A stretch of DNA of 64,000 nt from a virus, in IMG/VR virus record IMGVR_UViG_3300028423_000904, positions 1 to 64,000 of that record. The stretch is one strand, 5' to 3'. This document shows positions 34,704-43,146 of the stretch, in pieces. Both the position numbers and the translations under genes were made by a program. The first letter of the stretch is position 1. Every line of letters starts with the position of its first letter. A model generated the notes under the pieces. That model was not told the origin of the DNA, ran no database searches, and saw only the letters and a list, made by a program, of their open reading frames with translations.

Positions 34704-35213
34704 ATGGTTAAAGATTTAGGGCAATATTTGGCAGAAAACGAAGCGATTCACGAGTTTCGTGTAAAGGTCGCTACTGAACCAACTGATGAGCAGCTCGACG
34801 CGATGGAGTTGCACCTGAGAAAATATGACGGGTTTGATATTACCACACCCAAAAAAACAATTATTCAACGTAATCCACGAGATTTCCGTAGCATTGACGC
34901 CGCAGAAGTCTATATGATAGATTTCAAAACACGTCAACCAGCAAGTCCACATCTTCTACTTGCTGAACTATCGCAAAAAATGGGCATACATGAACGTTTT
35001 CTAATCGTTCGTAACAAATTAGAGCCTCTGCATGTTGAAGACGAATCAGAGGAAATGCCCGAAGAAGATTACCAGACACGCCTTACAGATGAAGATTATA
35101 GCGAAGTTGAAAATACGAAAGCTGAAGACTTTTATGGTGAAGACTTTAAAGAATCATTTCTTAAATCAATTGCAAAAGAGCGTGCAGATCATCTAAAAAA
35201 GGTAGAGGACTAA
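34704..35213 (+). CDS. Conserved-type phage protein between the terminase genes
   Basis: 169 aa. The N-terminal two thirds form an alpha/beta domain: FRVKVATEPTDEQLDAMELH, IIQRNPRDFRSIDAAEVYMI, QPASPHLLLAELSQKMGIHE. The C-terminal third is acidic. This pattern is familiar to me from proteins near the terminase of marine T4-like phages, but I know no assigned function. Its stop and the next start share an A (taATG). Confidence 0.65.
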   Translation: MVKDLGQYLAENEAIHEFRVKVATEPTDEQLDAMELHLRKYDGFDITTPKKTIIQRNPRDFRSIDAAEVYMIDFKTRQPASPHLLLAELSQKMGIHERFLIVRNKLEPLHVEDESEEMPEEDYQTRLTDEDYSEVENTKAEDFYGEDFKESFLKSIAKERADHLKKVED

Positions 35214-35932
35214 TGGATCAGAAAGAAATTGAAAGACTACGACGTCTTGCAGGGAACGAAATTGCTCCGGAGCAACCAGAAGATCGTTCACGCAAGAACA
35301 TGTATGAAATTCGTCAGACTCTTAACGAAGCTGCAAAGCCAGACTATGCTGACATTGATGGCGATGGCGACAAAAAAGAAACAATGAAGAAAGCTGCCAA
35401 GGACAAAGAAGAAGCTAAAGAATCAGTTGAGGAAGAGCTCGAAGAAGAAGTGGACGAGCTAGAAGAACTTCGTCAGCTTTCCGGTTTTCCAGTAAATGAA
35501 AAATCCGAGTCAAAATCACAGCAAAGAGCAGCAGGCATGGCACTATCCGCAAAACGTGGAGAAATGAAAGTATCAGAATTAAAAGGTGCTGCAAAAGAAA
35601 TGTATGATGGTATGAGTGAAAAAGAACTGGAAGATTTTGCAGAAACCAAGCATAAAGGACTTCCTGACAAAGTTGAAGAAACAGCCGACCCATACCAAAA
35701 CACAGGACATATCAAAGACGACGCAGAAATGATGCGCGAATGGTCTAATTCAGTTTACAAGCAATATGATGACCGTGGGCATTATCAGGAACAGCCAGAA
35801 GGCGAAATAGTTGATCTCAGTCTACGTCGTTATTTGAATGCTGAACCACAAAAGGTTCAACTTGAAGAAGATATTGAAGAAGATGATATGCTTCGTGAAT
35901 ATAAAGAATTTAAAGGAAAGAAAAATGACTGA
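35213..35932 (+). CDS. Acidic protein with DUF3008-like segment and LAG motif
   Basis: 239 aa, highly charged. It opens with ERLRRLAGNEIAPEQ, a LxxLAG motif repeated later as ELRQLSGFPVNE (about 83-94). YADIDGDGDKKETMKKAAKD (about 45-64) is a DxDGDGD calcium-loop-like element. SKSQQRAAGMALSAKRGEMK through AETKHKGLPDKV (about 100-151) matches DUF3008-like segments common in phage proteins near packaging and capsid genes. Mostly disordered by composition. Possibly an internal head or scaffold-associated protein; this is inference. Confidence 0.6.
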   Translation: MDQKEIERLRRLAGNEIAPEQPEDRSRKNMYEIRQTLNEAAKPDYADIDGDGDKKETMKKAAKDKEEAKESVEEELEEEVDELEELRQLSGFPVNEKSESKSQQRAAGMALSAKRGEMKVSELKGAAKEMYDGMSEKELEDFAETKHKGLPDKVEETADPYQNTGHIKDDAEMMREWSNSVYKQYDDRGHYQEQPEGEIVDLSLRRYLNAEPQKVQLEEDIEEDDMLREYKEFKGKKND

Positions 35933-36446
35933 TCTAAACCGTCTTCGTCATCTTGCAGGAATTTTGAATGAGAGCATAAATCCCGTACAAAAAGTTGACG
36001 GAAACTGGACTGATGGGACATACACGCATGGTGATCCGGTAGTTATTAATGGTCAGGGAATGAACCTTGAATGGGATCCTGAATCAGAATCATGGTGGGC
36101 AATCGGTGATGACGGTGACGAGATTGAATTTGATCCGGGTATGGAAGATCGTCATGATCCTCAATATAACCCATACGTGAAAAAAGAAGGTCTTGAAGAA
36201 GAATCCATAGAAGAAGATATGGAGCTCGAAGAAGAGACTGTTCGTAATCTAATGGCAAACGTTCAAGATATGGCCGAGCGTATTGAAAGCATTGCCAAAA
36301 AGAATGGTCGACTACATCAAGCTATAATAGATCTTGGCGGCGACGCAACACCACTTAAAGACCTAATACAAGCTGCTGATGATCTTTATCGTGCTAGTGA
36401 AGAAGTTGAATATAATGCTCTAGCTCATCGCACACCGCGTGAATAG
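35925..36446 (+). CDS. Acidic protein with LAG motif, upstream of gp17
   Basis: 173 aa from the ATG at 35925, chosen for the SD AAGGAAAG and its 8-base overlap with the previous stop; an upstream in-frame TTG would add an unlikely basic segment. It opens MTDLNRLRHLAGILNESINP, the same LRxLAG...NE motif as its neighbour. A Trp-rich beta segment (NLEWDPESESWWAIGDDGDE, about 47-66) precedes a helical acidic C-terminal half. Function unknown. Confidence 0.6.
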   Translation: MTDLNRLRHLAGILNESINPVQKVDGNWTDGTYTHGDPVVINGQGMNLEWDPESESWWAIGDDGDEIEFDPGMEDRHDPQYNPYVKKEGLEEESIEEDMELEEETVRNLMANVQDMAERIESIAKKNGRLHQAIIDLGGDATPLKDLIQAADDLYRASEEVEYNALAHRTPRE

Positions 36447-36455
36447 GAGTAATCA

Positions 36456-38015
36456 ATGAATACGGTCAATACAGACCTGATCAAGAAACCATACCAATCA
36501 GAAAAACTGACGAAAGAAGAATTAAGATCGCTTGCTCTTTCGTCATTTGATCCTCTGTATTTTATCCGTAATTTTTGTTATATTCAGCATCCTACAAAAG
36601 GACGTATGTCTTTTGACCTTTTTGATTATCAGGAAGGCTTGATAAATTCATACAATGATTACCGTTATTCTATCAGTCTTCTCTCACGCCAGACTGGTAA
36701 ATCAACATGTGCAGCCGCTTATCTACTGTGGTTTGCAATGTTTAAACCAGACAGCACAATCCTAATCGCAGCACACAAACGAGACGGCGCAAACGAAATC
36801 ATGACACGTTTGCGTTATATGTATGAGAGCTGCCCAGATCATGTCCGCGCAGGTGTAACAGCATATAATAAAGGTAGTGTTGAGTTTGATAACGGTAGTA
36901 AAATTATTGCACAAGCTACCACTGAAAATACCGGACGTGGTTTGTCACTTTCGCTAGTTTATTTGGACGAATTTGCATTCGTGCCGCCGCGCGTCGCACA
37001 GGAATTCTGGACCAGTATTTCACCTACATTGTCCACTGGTGGTAAATGTATTATTACATCTACACCCAACCAGGATGATGACCAATTTGCACAAATTTGG
37101 AAACAAGCTAACAAGCGTATTGACGAATACGGAAATGAAACAGACGTTGGTATCAACGGATTTCGACCATACTTGGTCACGTGGGAAGGACACCCGGACC
37201 GAGACCAGGAATGGGCAGATAACGAACGTGCCAAAATTGGCGAAGAAAGATTTCGACGTGAACACGAATGTGAATTTATTGCATTTGACGAAACACTGAT
37301 TAACAGCATGTTCCTTAGTGGCATGGATCTTGGAATGGAACCCATGCGCCGTAGTGGACAAGTGAGATGGTATGATCGTATCCAGGACGGACAAACCTAT
37401 ATTGTTGCTCTTGATCCAAGTCTAGGCACAGGTGGTGATCCATCTGCAATACAGGTTTATGCAATTCCAGGTATGCGCCAGATCGGCGAATGGCAACACA
37501 ACAAAACACCTGTTCAAGGTCAAATCAAGATCATGAAGGGTATATTAGAAGAACTAGAAGAACATGCTCCAAACAGTGAAATTTATTATAGTGTTGAAAA
37601 TAATACACTGGGTGAAGCTGCGATTGTTTCAATTGACGAAATGGGGGAAGAAAATATACCTGGTATATTCTTAAGCGAGCCCCGCCGCAAAGGCAATGTC
37701 AGAAGGTATCGCAGGGGGTTCAATACTACAAACTCAACTAAACTGTCTGCATGTGCAAAACTCAAACGTTGGATTGAAGAAGGCACAATGAAGATACGTA
37801 GTAAAAATCTCACACGTGAATTAAAAACATTTGTTGCTCGTGGTAATAGTTATGCAGCTAAAGATGGAGAAACCGACGATCTGGTAATGTCAAGTTTGCT
37901 CGCAGTTCGTATGGCAATGCAAGTTGCAAAATATGATGAAGAAACATTCAGTGATCTTAAAGATAGTTTTGATGATACAGAACTTCGTCGTCCAATGCCA
38001 GTAGGTTTCATATGA
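36456..38015 (+). CDS. 17: Terminase large subunit gp17
   Basis: 519 aa, the DNA-packaging motor and headful nuclease. The ATPase domain has Walker A SRQTGKST (77-84), Walker B VYLDEF (168-173) and the coupling motif TSTP (201-204). The RNase H-like nuclease domain has Asp320 in ALDPSLGTGGDPSA, Glu381 in YSVENNTLGEA and Asp474/475 in DGETDDLVMS, matching the T4 triad D401/E458/D542. It is shorter than T4 gp17 (610 aa), lacking part of the N-terminal and C-terminal extensions. SD AGGAG. It overlaps the next gene by ATGA. Confidence 0.97.
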   Translation: MNTVNTDLIKKPYQSEKLTKEELRSLALSSFDPLYFIRNFCYIQHPTKGRMSFDLFDYQEGLINSYNDYRYSISLLSRQTGKSTCAAAYLLWFAMFKPDSTILIAAHKRDGANEIMTRLRYMYESCPDHVRAGVTAYNKGSVEFDNGSKIIAQATTENTGRGLSLSLVYLDEFAFVPPRVAQEFWTSISPTLSTGGKCIITSTPNQDDDQFAQIWKQANKRIDEYGNETDVGINGFRPYLVTWEGHPDRDQEWADNERAKIGEERFRREHECEFIAFDETLINSMFLSGMDLGMEPMRRSGQVRWYDRIQDGQTYIVALDPSLGTGGDPSAIQVYAIPGMRQIGEWQHNKTPVQGQIKIMKGILEELEEHAPNSEIYYSVENNTLGEAAIVSIDEMGEENIPGIFLSEPRRKGNVRRYRRGFNTTNSTKLSACAKLKRWIEEGTMKIRSKNLTRELKTFVARGNSYAAKDGETDDLVMSSLLAVRMAMQVAKYDEETFSDLKDSFDDTELRRPMPVGFI

Positions 38016-38458
38016 GATACCGTCAGCTGATAGAAAGTCAGTCATTGGAAAAGCATACAATGTCTGGTGACGACATGGTACGATATATTATTAACCATGA
38101 AGATAAAAACTCAAATGTATTTGATCGTCTTAGATACCTTAATCCAAATGAAATGCAGAGAGAAATACATTTTTTCCATGCAGACCAAGGAAAGATTATA
38201 TCGAGTTTGGCCTTGCAATCCAATCCATATGATGATACTGAACTCTGGTTAAAACATGTTGTTGTTGATGAAGAATATCGCAACCGTGGTTTAGCGTCAG
38301 AACTTTATCAAATGGCTGTAGATTATGCTCGTAATCAGTCCAAGGCAATTAAACGCAGTAGTGCAACAGATATGGGACAAAAATACTTGTCACATGTTGT
38401 TGACCGTATTAAACGAAAAAACACAGATGTAGAAATACGCGATCAGGATAAATATTAA
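38012..38458 (+). CDS. GNAT-family acetyltransferase
   Basis: 148 aa. KHVVVDEEYRNRGLASELYQ (about 82-101) is the GNAT motif A: a beta strand followed by the acetyl-CoA pyrophosphate loop R-N-R-G-L-A. The N-terminus MRYRQLIESQSLEKH is a separate short leader, similar in style to the other GNAT-like gene at 23233. The acceptor is unknown. It overlaps gp17 by ATGA and so is made with the terminase. Confidence 0.78.
   Translation: MRYRQLIESQSLEKHTMSGDDMVRYIINHEDKNSNVFDRLRYLNPNEMQREIHFFHADQGKIISSLALQSNPYDDTELWLKHVVVDEEYRNRGLASELYQMAVDYARNQSKAIKRSSATDMGQKYLSHVVDRIKRKNTDVEIRDQDKY
38448..38454 (+). promoter_or_regulatory. Late promoter box ATAAATA, 5 nt before 38460
   Basis: ATAAATA-TTAAC-ATG. AGGA lies 11 nt before the ATG, too far for a good SD. 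Same geometry as gp25 and gp4. Confidence 0.5.
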
Positions 38459-38459
38459 C

Positions 38460-40019
38460 ATGACAAGCTCAATTGAACATATTTCACAACAGGTTTTCAA
38501 AATCTTAAAGGGTTTTGGACATGATATCGTTTTGTTTGATGAAGACGGACAAAAAACAGTAGATCCTGATGAAGCACGTAGATTTTATATTAAAAATCTC
38601 AAAGCAATGATTAATTTTGATGCTGATACAACCAACAATGACCTTACTATCAATCTTTCTAAAGGAACAGAGATTGACAACATCAAAAGTATGCTCAATT
38701 CTCTGCGTAAACTGTCAAGCCGTTATATTTTGAATTACACAGTCAAGACATTCGGAAAAACAATCGGACCAAAGGATTTTTCATTCATGGCGAAGAAAAA
38801 AGTAGACGAAAACAAAACAGTTAAAGAGTCAAGAAAGCTTAGACAACTTCCTGATATACCACAAGACGGAGACCAACTTCTTCTCAAAGGACAAGAAGCT
38901 TTTGATAAGATGTCTATGCTAAAAAGAAAAGGCTGGAAAGTAACCAATCAGGGCACGGCACCTGATGGAACAAAATACATGGTATTTCATTACAGCATGA
39001 AAAATCCTCCATCAAAATATGAAGCAGCTGAAAGCACAGTCAACGAAGGCTTTAGCGGCTGGCACGGGTCAGCTAAAAAGAGTATCAACGAGCTTGGTGA
39101 TGCAAGATTGGTTGTCAAGCATCGTCGCACCGTTGATGAAGAAAAGCGCGGCGCAAGAACACGTCAAATTGAAAGTATTTTTATCGAAAATTCAGAAGGT
39201 GAACGCTTCAAGTTTCCAAGCAAAAACATCACCGCAGCCAAGGCAATGGTTCGTCATGTTAAAGAAGGCGGAACACCATTTGATGAATTTGGGCAATATA
39301 TTTACGAAACCATGGAAGAGCTCAATCAGTTGAAGACATTCCAGCGTAAGAATCGCCGCAATGATTTCTTTGAAGATGCACAGATTGGAGAGGAAATTGG
39401 CGGACGTATCAATGAACTACGGTCCAATCTCAAGCAAATTTCAGGAGTTAAAGGATACGCATATCATTTTGAAAACTTTACCCGTGAAAATGCTGATGTA
39501 GATAAAGAAAAGCTTGACGAACTCAAGGATAGTGTTACTATCCAATACTTCGATGAGAGCATCTCAGACAGCCTTCCATATGTAGCAAAGGTGATTGAAA
39601 ACATGCGTGGACGTCAAGCGAAAGAAAATCACATTGTTGAACTTGCGCAGTATGTCATGAACAATAAAGATGACATTACAATGAGCCGTGAGATCGATAA
39701 TGACGATCCAGAAAATCCATCAACACGGAATTTCAAAGATCCTGCAACCGCAGTCTCAGCTTGGGTTAACTACCTTGCACCTATGGTAAAGGACGATAAA
39801 TTGTCCAATCTTATGATGCAAGCATCAGATTCGGTTTTTGAAGTTAGCACCAAACATATTAATATGGCAGCAGCCGCAATCAATGTTATTCGTAAGAATG
39901 CGAAGATTGATGAAGGTGCAGAAGAGATCAACGAACAAAAGCCATTATACGATGAAGAGATTTCATCCATTAATGAAACATTCAGCAAGTATGATATAAA
40001 GCATATCTTCCGCGGATAA
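38460..40019 (+). CDS. Large hypothetical protein, probably virion-associated
   Basis: 519 aa, soluble, with no recognised enzyme motif. Residues 1-105 form an alpha/beta domain ending YTVKTFGKTIGPKDFSFMAK. A linker contains ESRKLRQLPDIPQDG, close to the LRxLAG motif of neighbouring proteins. The middle (about 210-290) has ARLVVKHRRTVDEEKRGART, SEGERFKFPSKNITAAKAMV and GTPFDEFGQYIYETMEELNQ, a segment I associate with uncharacterised proteins of marine T4-like phages. The C-terminal half is helical. It is ended by a clear terminator. Confidence 0.7.
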   Translation: MTSSIEHISQQVFKILKGFGHDIVLFDEDGQKTVDPDEARRFYIKNLKAMINFDADTTNNDLTINLSKGTEIDNIKSMLNSLRKLSSRYILNYTVKTFGKTIGPKDFSFMAKKKVDENKTVKESRKLRQLPDIPQDGDQLLLKGQEAFDKMSMLKRKGWKVTNQGTAPDGTKYMVFHYSMKNPPSKYEAAESTVNEGFSGWHGSAKKSINELGDARLVVKHRRTVDEEKRGARTRQIESIFIENSEGERFKFPSKNITAAKAMVRHVKEGGTPFDEFGQYIYETMEELNQLKTFQRKNRRNDFFEDAQIGEEIGGRINELRSNLKQISGVKGYAYHFENFTRENADVDKEKLDELKDSVTIQYFDESISDSLPYVAKVIENMRGRQAKENHIVELAQYVMNNKDDITMSREIDNDDPENPSTRNFKDPATAVSAWVNYLAPMVKDDKLSNLMMQASDSVFEVSTKHINMAAAAINVIRKNAKIDEGAEEINEQKPLYDEEISSINETFSKYDIKHIFRG

Positions 40020-40048
40020 CAAGACGTATCGGATATAAAATTTATTAG

Positions 40049-40077
40049 AAGGGCGTTGAGTTTTCAGCGCCCTTTTT
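40049..40077 (+). terminator. Intrinsic terminator ending the late block
   Basis: GGGCGTTGA (40051-40059) pairs with TCAGCGCCC (40064-40072; one T-G pair), a 9-bp stem with a 4-nt loop, followed by TTTTT. Confidence 0.9.
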
Positions 40078-40078
40078 G

Positions 40079-40085
40079 ATAAATA
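40079..40085 (+). promoter_or_regulatory. Possible late promoter box upstream of gp32
   Basis: GATAAATA immediately after the terminator and 34 nt before the -35 box of the early promoter. It would allow gp32 to be transcribed late as well as early. Confidence 0.35.
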
Positions 40086-40112
40086 AAAATGAACAAGAAA
40101 TTCAATAAGTTG

Positions 40113-40141
40113 TTGACTTAGATGGGTTTATTGTTTATATT
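40113..40141 (+). promoter_or_regulatory. Early sigma70-type promoter for gp32
   Basis: TTGACT (40113-40118), 17-bp spacer, TATATT (40136-40141). The transcript has an 85-nt leader with structured and repeated elements before gp32. Confidence 0.85.
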
Positions 40142-40145
40142 CAAG

Positions 40146-40172
40146 ATGTTACACCAAAAGAATTGGTAACAT
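40146..40172 (+). promoter_or_regulatory. Leader hairpin of gp32 mRNA
   Basis: ATGTTAC (40146-40152) and GTAACAT (40166-40172) pair perfectly around a 13-nt loop in which CAA and TTG can extend the stem. It sits near the 5' end of the gp32 leader. T4 gp32 autoregulates by nucleating on a structured leader; this hairpin could have the same task. Inference. Confidence 0.5.
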
Positions 40173-40194
40173 GCTTGTCTCAGGCACAAACACA

Positions 40195-40214
40195 GGCTAA
40201 TATAGGCTAATATA
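40195..40214 (+). repeat. Tandem 10-bp repeat before the gp32 SD
   Basis: GGCTAATATA occurs twice in direct succession and is followed at once by GGAG, the SD of gp32. The AT-rich, unstructured repeat lies where a single-strand-binding protein would coat its own mRNA to block translation. Confidence 0.7.
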
Positions 40215-40226
40215 GGAGAAAACATT

Positions 40227-41231
40227 ATGGCTACACTAGCAGAAATCCGTGAGAAACTTCTCGCTCAAGAAAAGAAGAAGACACAAGGTGGCGGCGGTTT
40301 TGATAACGCCATTTACCCACACTGGAACACCCCCGAAAACGAAACAACAGTTGTGCGTTTCCTGCCAGATGGAGACGACAGCAACGATTTCTTCTGGCGC
40401 GAGCGTCAGATGATCAATCTGGAATTTAGCGGCATCAAAGGGCAGGACGAAGGCAAGCCTGTTACAGTTAAGGTTCCTTGCATTGAAATGTGGGAAGGAC
40501 AAAAGTGTCCAATCCACGAGGAAATCCGTCCATGGTTTAAAGACCCAAGCATGGAAGACATGGCCCGCAAATATTGGAAAAAGCGTTCATATCTTTTCCA
40601 AGGATTGGTTGTTAACAGCGCATTCACTGAGGAAGAGACTCCTGAGAATCCAATCCGTCGTTTTGTAATCAGCAAGCAGATTTACAACATTATTCAGAGT
40701 GCACTTATGGATCCAGATTTTGGTGACGTGTTGCCAACTGATTACGACGAAGGTGTAGACTTCCGCATTACCAAGACCAAGAAAGGTCAGTATGCAGATT
40801 ACACAACCAGTAACTGGGCACGTAAAGAACGCAGTCTTGATCAAGAAGAAAGAGACGCGATCGCAGAACATGGTCTGTTCAACCTATCTGACTTCCTGCC
40901 CAAGAAACCAACTCCAGAAGAGCTGGATATCATTTTCCAAATGTTTGAAGCCAGCGTAGATGGTGAGCTTTACGATCCTGAACGTTTCGCAGACTATTAC
41001 CGTCCATATGGTATGGACAAGCCAGATTCTGGTGCAAGTGATCGTTCAGCACACAAGAATGAAACACCAAAAGCAGAGCCTGCTAAAACTGAGAGCAGTG
41101 CAACATCTGAAGATAGTGAAGAAGATACTTCTGCCAAGCAGCCAGTGGAAACCCCAGAAGAATCATCTGGTGGTGGCACGGATGCAAAAGACATTCTTGC
41201 CAAGATCCGCGCTCGTAAAGAAGCCGGATAA
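40227..41231 (+). CDS. 32: Single-stranded DNA-binding protein gp32
   Basis: 334 aa, the replication and recombination SSB. The N-terminus is the short basic/helical cooperativity region. The core has TTVVRFLPDGDD (41-52) and a zinc site, VPCIEMWEGQKCPIH, with Cys85, Cys94 and His97 in the places of T4 Cys77, Cys87 and Cys90 (the last replaced by His). PNEK-like core segments YSLFQGLVVNSAF- and YADYTTSNWARKE-type follow. The C-terminus (about 275-334) is acidic and Ser/Thr-rich, the partner-binding tail. It has its own promoter and terminator. Confidence 0.93.
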   Translation: MATLAEIREKLLAQEKKKTQGGGGFDNAIYPHWNTPENETTVVRFLPDGDDSNDFFWRERQMINLEFSGIKGQDEGKPVTVKVPCIEMWEGQKCPIHEEIRPWFKDPSMEDMARKYWKKRSYLFQGLVVNSAFTEEETPENPIRRFVISKQIYNIIQSALMDPDFGDVLPTDYDEGVDFRITKTKKGQYADYTTSNWARKERSLDQEERDAIAEHGLFNLSDFLPKKPTPEELDIIFQMFEASVDGELYDPERFADYYRPYGMDKPDSGASDRSAHKNETPKAEPAKTESSATSEDSEEDTSAKQPVETPEESSGGGTDAKDILAKIRARKEAG

Positions 41232-41250
41232 TTTTTCACACTCAACTCAA

Positions 41251-41278
41251 GCCAGGCCCTTGGGGCCTGGCTCTTTTT
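41251..41278 (+). terminator. Intrinsic terminator after gp32
   Basis: GCCAGGCCC (41251-41259) pairs with GGGCCTGGC (41263-41271), a perfect 9-bp stem with a 3-nt loop, followed by TCTTTTT. Some read-through is probably needed to express uvsX, for which I see no separate strong promoter. Confidence 0.92.
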
Positions 41279-41298
41279 GCCCTTATTAAGGAGTTCTC

Positions 41299-42408
41299 AT
41301 GGCGAATAAACCCTTTGATGTTTCAAAATTTAGAAAATCAATCACGAAAAGTGTTACTGGACTCAGTGTGGGATTTCGTGACCCAGATACCTGGATCTCA
41401 ACAGGTAATTATACTCTCAATAAATTAATCAGTGATGATTTCCATAAAGGTGTTCCTCTTGGTAAAGTAACGATGTTCGCAGGCGAAAGCGGCGCCGGCA
41501 AAAGTTTTATTGCGGCTGGTAATCTAGTTCGTAATGCACAGGACCAGGGTATCTTTGTGGTATTGATTGACACTGAAAACGCACTAGACGAAGCTTGGTT
41601 GCAAGCACTCAATGTGGATACCAGCGAGGACAAAATACTCAAACTCAACATGGCAATGATTGACGATGTTGCCAAAGTTATCAATGACTTTGTCAAGGAC
41701 TATCGCAGCGAGTATGGCGCTCTTGATGAAGATGACCGCCCTAAAGTCCTGTTTGTTGTTGATAGCTTGGGCATGTTGCTGACACCTACTGATGTTGATC
41801 AGTTCAGCAAAGGTGATATGAAAGGCGACATGGGCCGCAAAGCACGACAACTCAAATCACTTGTAACCAATTGTGTAAACATGTTTGGTGATCTTAATAT
41901 CGGAATGGTGTGCACTAACCACACATATGCTAGCCAGGACATGTTTGATCCGGATCCAAAAATTTCAGGTGGTTCCGGAATGGTATATGCAGCTAGTATT
42001 GTTGTCGCCATGAAAAAGATGAAGCTTAAAGAAGATGCCGAAGGCAACAAATCTGGTGATGTTCATGGTATCCGTGCCGGCTGTAAAGTAGTCAAGTCAC
42101 GATACAGTAAACCATTTGAGAGTGTTCAGATCAAGATTCCTTGGGATACAGGCATGGATCCATACAGTGGATTGGTTGAATTTCTTGAAGCACAAAAGCT
42201 TCTTGTTAAAACAGGAAACAAGTTGGAGTATACGAGTCCGGAAACTGGTGAAGTGATCAAACAATTCCGCAAGGAATGGCAATCAAATAAAGATGGTTGC
42301 TTGGATCAAATCATGCAGGAATTCGGACATCATGATGTAATGTCTAAATTACATGAAGGTGTTGGAGAGCTAAATAGCTCAGAAGACGACGAATCTTCAG
42401 AAATTTAA
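41299..42408 (+). CDS. uvsX: UvsX recombinase (RecA-like)
   Basis: 369 aa. It catalyses strand exchange in phage recombination-dependent replication. Walker A is GESGAGKS (62-69); VLIDTENALDEAWL follows the catalytic Glu pattern; VLFVVDSLGMLL is Walker B; and GDMGRKARQLKSLVTNCVN with CTNHTYA matches the UvsX L1/L2 region. SD AAGGAG. It lies directly after gp32 and before UvsY, its loading factor, with one small gene between. Confidence 0.95.
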   Translation: MANKPFDVSKFRKSITKSVTGLSVGFRDPDTWISTGNYTLNKLISDDFHKGVPLGKVTMFAGESGAGKSFIAAGNLVRNAQDQGIFVVLIDTENALDEAWLQALNVDTSEDKILKLNMAMIDDVAKVINDFVKDYRSEYGALDEDDRPKVLFVVDSLGMLLTPTDVDQFSKGDMKGDMGRKARQLKSLVTNCVNMFGDLNIGMVCTNHTYASQDMFDPDPKISGGSGMVYAASIVVAMKKMKLKEDAEGNKSGDVHGIRAGCKVVKSRYSKPFESVQIKIPWDTGMDPYSGLVEFLEAQKLLVKTGNKLEYTSPETGEVIKQFRKEWQSNKDGCLDQIMQEFGHHDVMSKLHEGVGELNSSEDDESSEI

Positions 42409-42418
42409 GAGGATAATC

Positions 42419-42673
42419 ATGAAGTTACATGCAACTGAAGCAGTTGCGCTGGTTGAACTTTGGGCAGGGATTAAAAATTATGTTCCTGCCAAAGATCAGC
42501 GCAACTGTGCGGATCAATTCATCAATAATATTGACGAAGCAGGACTAGTTGATATAGGCATGGTAAGCCAGGATTTGTATGGCGTTTGTGAGACATTTGA
42601 TAAAGCATTACGCTCATACTGTCAGGAAAATGGCCTGGATGATGACATGGATTTAGAAGACTGGGATGAATAA
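42419..42673 (+). CDS. Small acidic protein between uvsX and uvsY
   Basis: 84 aa, helical, with an acidic C-terminus (DDDMDLEDWDE). It begins MKLHATEAVALVELWAGIKN. The SD AGAGGA is clear and the gene abuts uvsY (stop then ATG with no gap). A role in recombination is suggested by position only; no family identified. Confidence 0.7.
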   Translation: MKLHATEAVALVELWAGIKNYVPAKDQRNCADQFINNIDEAGLVDIGMVSQDLYGVCETFDKALRSYCQENGLDDDMDLEDWDE

Positions 42674-43135
42674 ATGGCCGGTTGGTATAACAAGGTTAAA
42701 GACAACCTTGGCAATGTAGTAAATGCAATAGATTATTACGAAGCAGAATTCGAGGAAGCCCGTAAAGAAACCAGTCTACATGGTAACCTTGAACGAAATA
42801 GCAGAGATCTTCCTGGGCTGGTCTCGTATCGATTTGGCCAGCTACAGGAAATCGAAGCTATTCTAGAATATCTCAACATTGAATTACGCAAGATACATCG
42901 CGCAAAATATCGCAAATACCTTGAGCATTATAATAGAGCGTTGAGCAGTCGAGATGCTGATAAGTTTGCTGAAGGCGATCAGGAATATATTGACATGGAG
43001 CATATTGTCAACGAGTTTGCCCTTGTGCGAAATAAATTTTTGTCTCTTATGAAAGGATTGGATGCAAAACAATTTCAAATCAATAATATCACGAAGTTGC
43101 GAACGGCTGGTCTTGAAAACATCCACTTAGACTAA
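42674..43135 (+). CDS. uvsY: UvsY recombination mediator
   Basis: 153 aa. UvsY helps UvsX replace gp32 on single-stranded DNA. The sequence has the family features: paired N-terminal helices with a conserved GNLERNSRDLPGLVSYRFGQ, then LQEIEAILEYLNIELRKIHR, then a KYRKYLEHYNRALSSRDADK segment and the C-terminal helix KQFQINNITKLRTAGLE, which forms the oligomer core. T4 UvsY is 137 aa. The uvsX-uvsY order supports it. Confidence 0.85.
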   Translation: MAGWYNKVKDNLGNVVNAIDYYEAEFEEARKETSLHGNLERNSRDLPGLVSYRFGQLQEIEAILEYLNIELRKIHRAKYRKYLEHYNRALSSRDADKFAEGDQEYIDMEHIVNEFALVRNKFLSLMKGLDAKQFQINNITKLRTAGLENIHLD

Positions 43136-43146
43136 GAACTACAGGT

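Noticed and set aside
40089-40121. Ten-codon frame after the terminator upstream of gp32
   Set aside because: Too short, no SD, and it runs into the early promoter.
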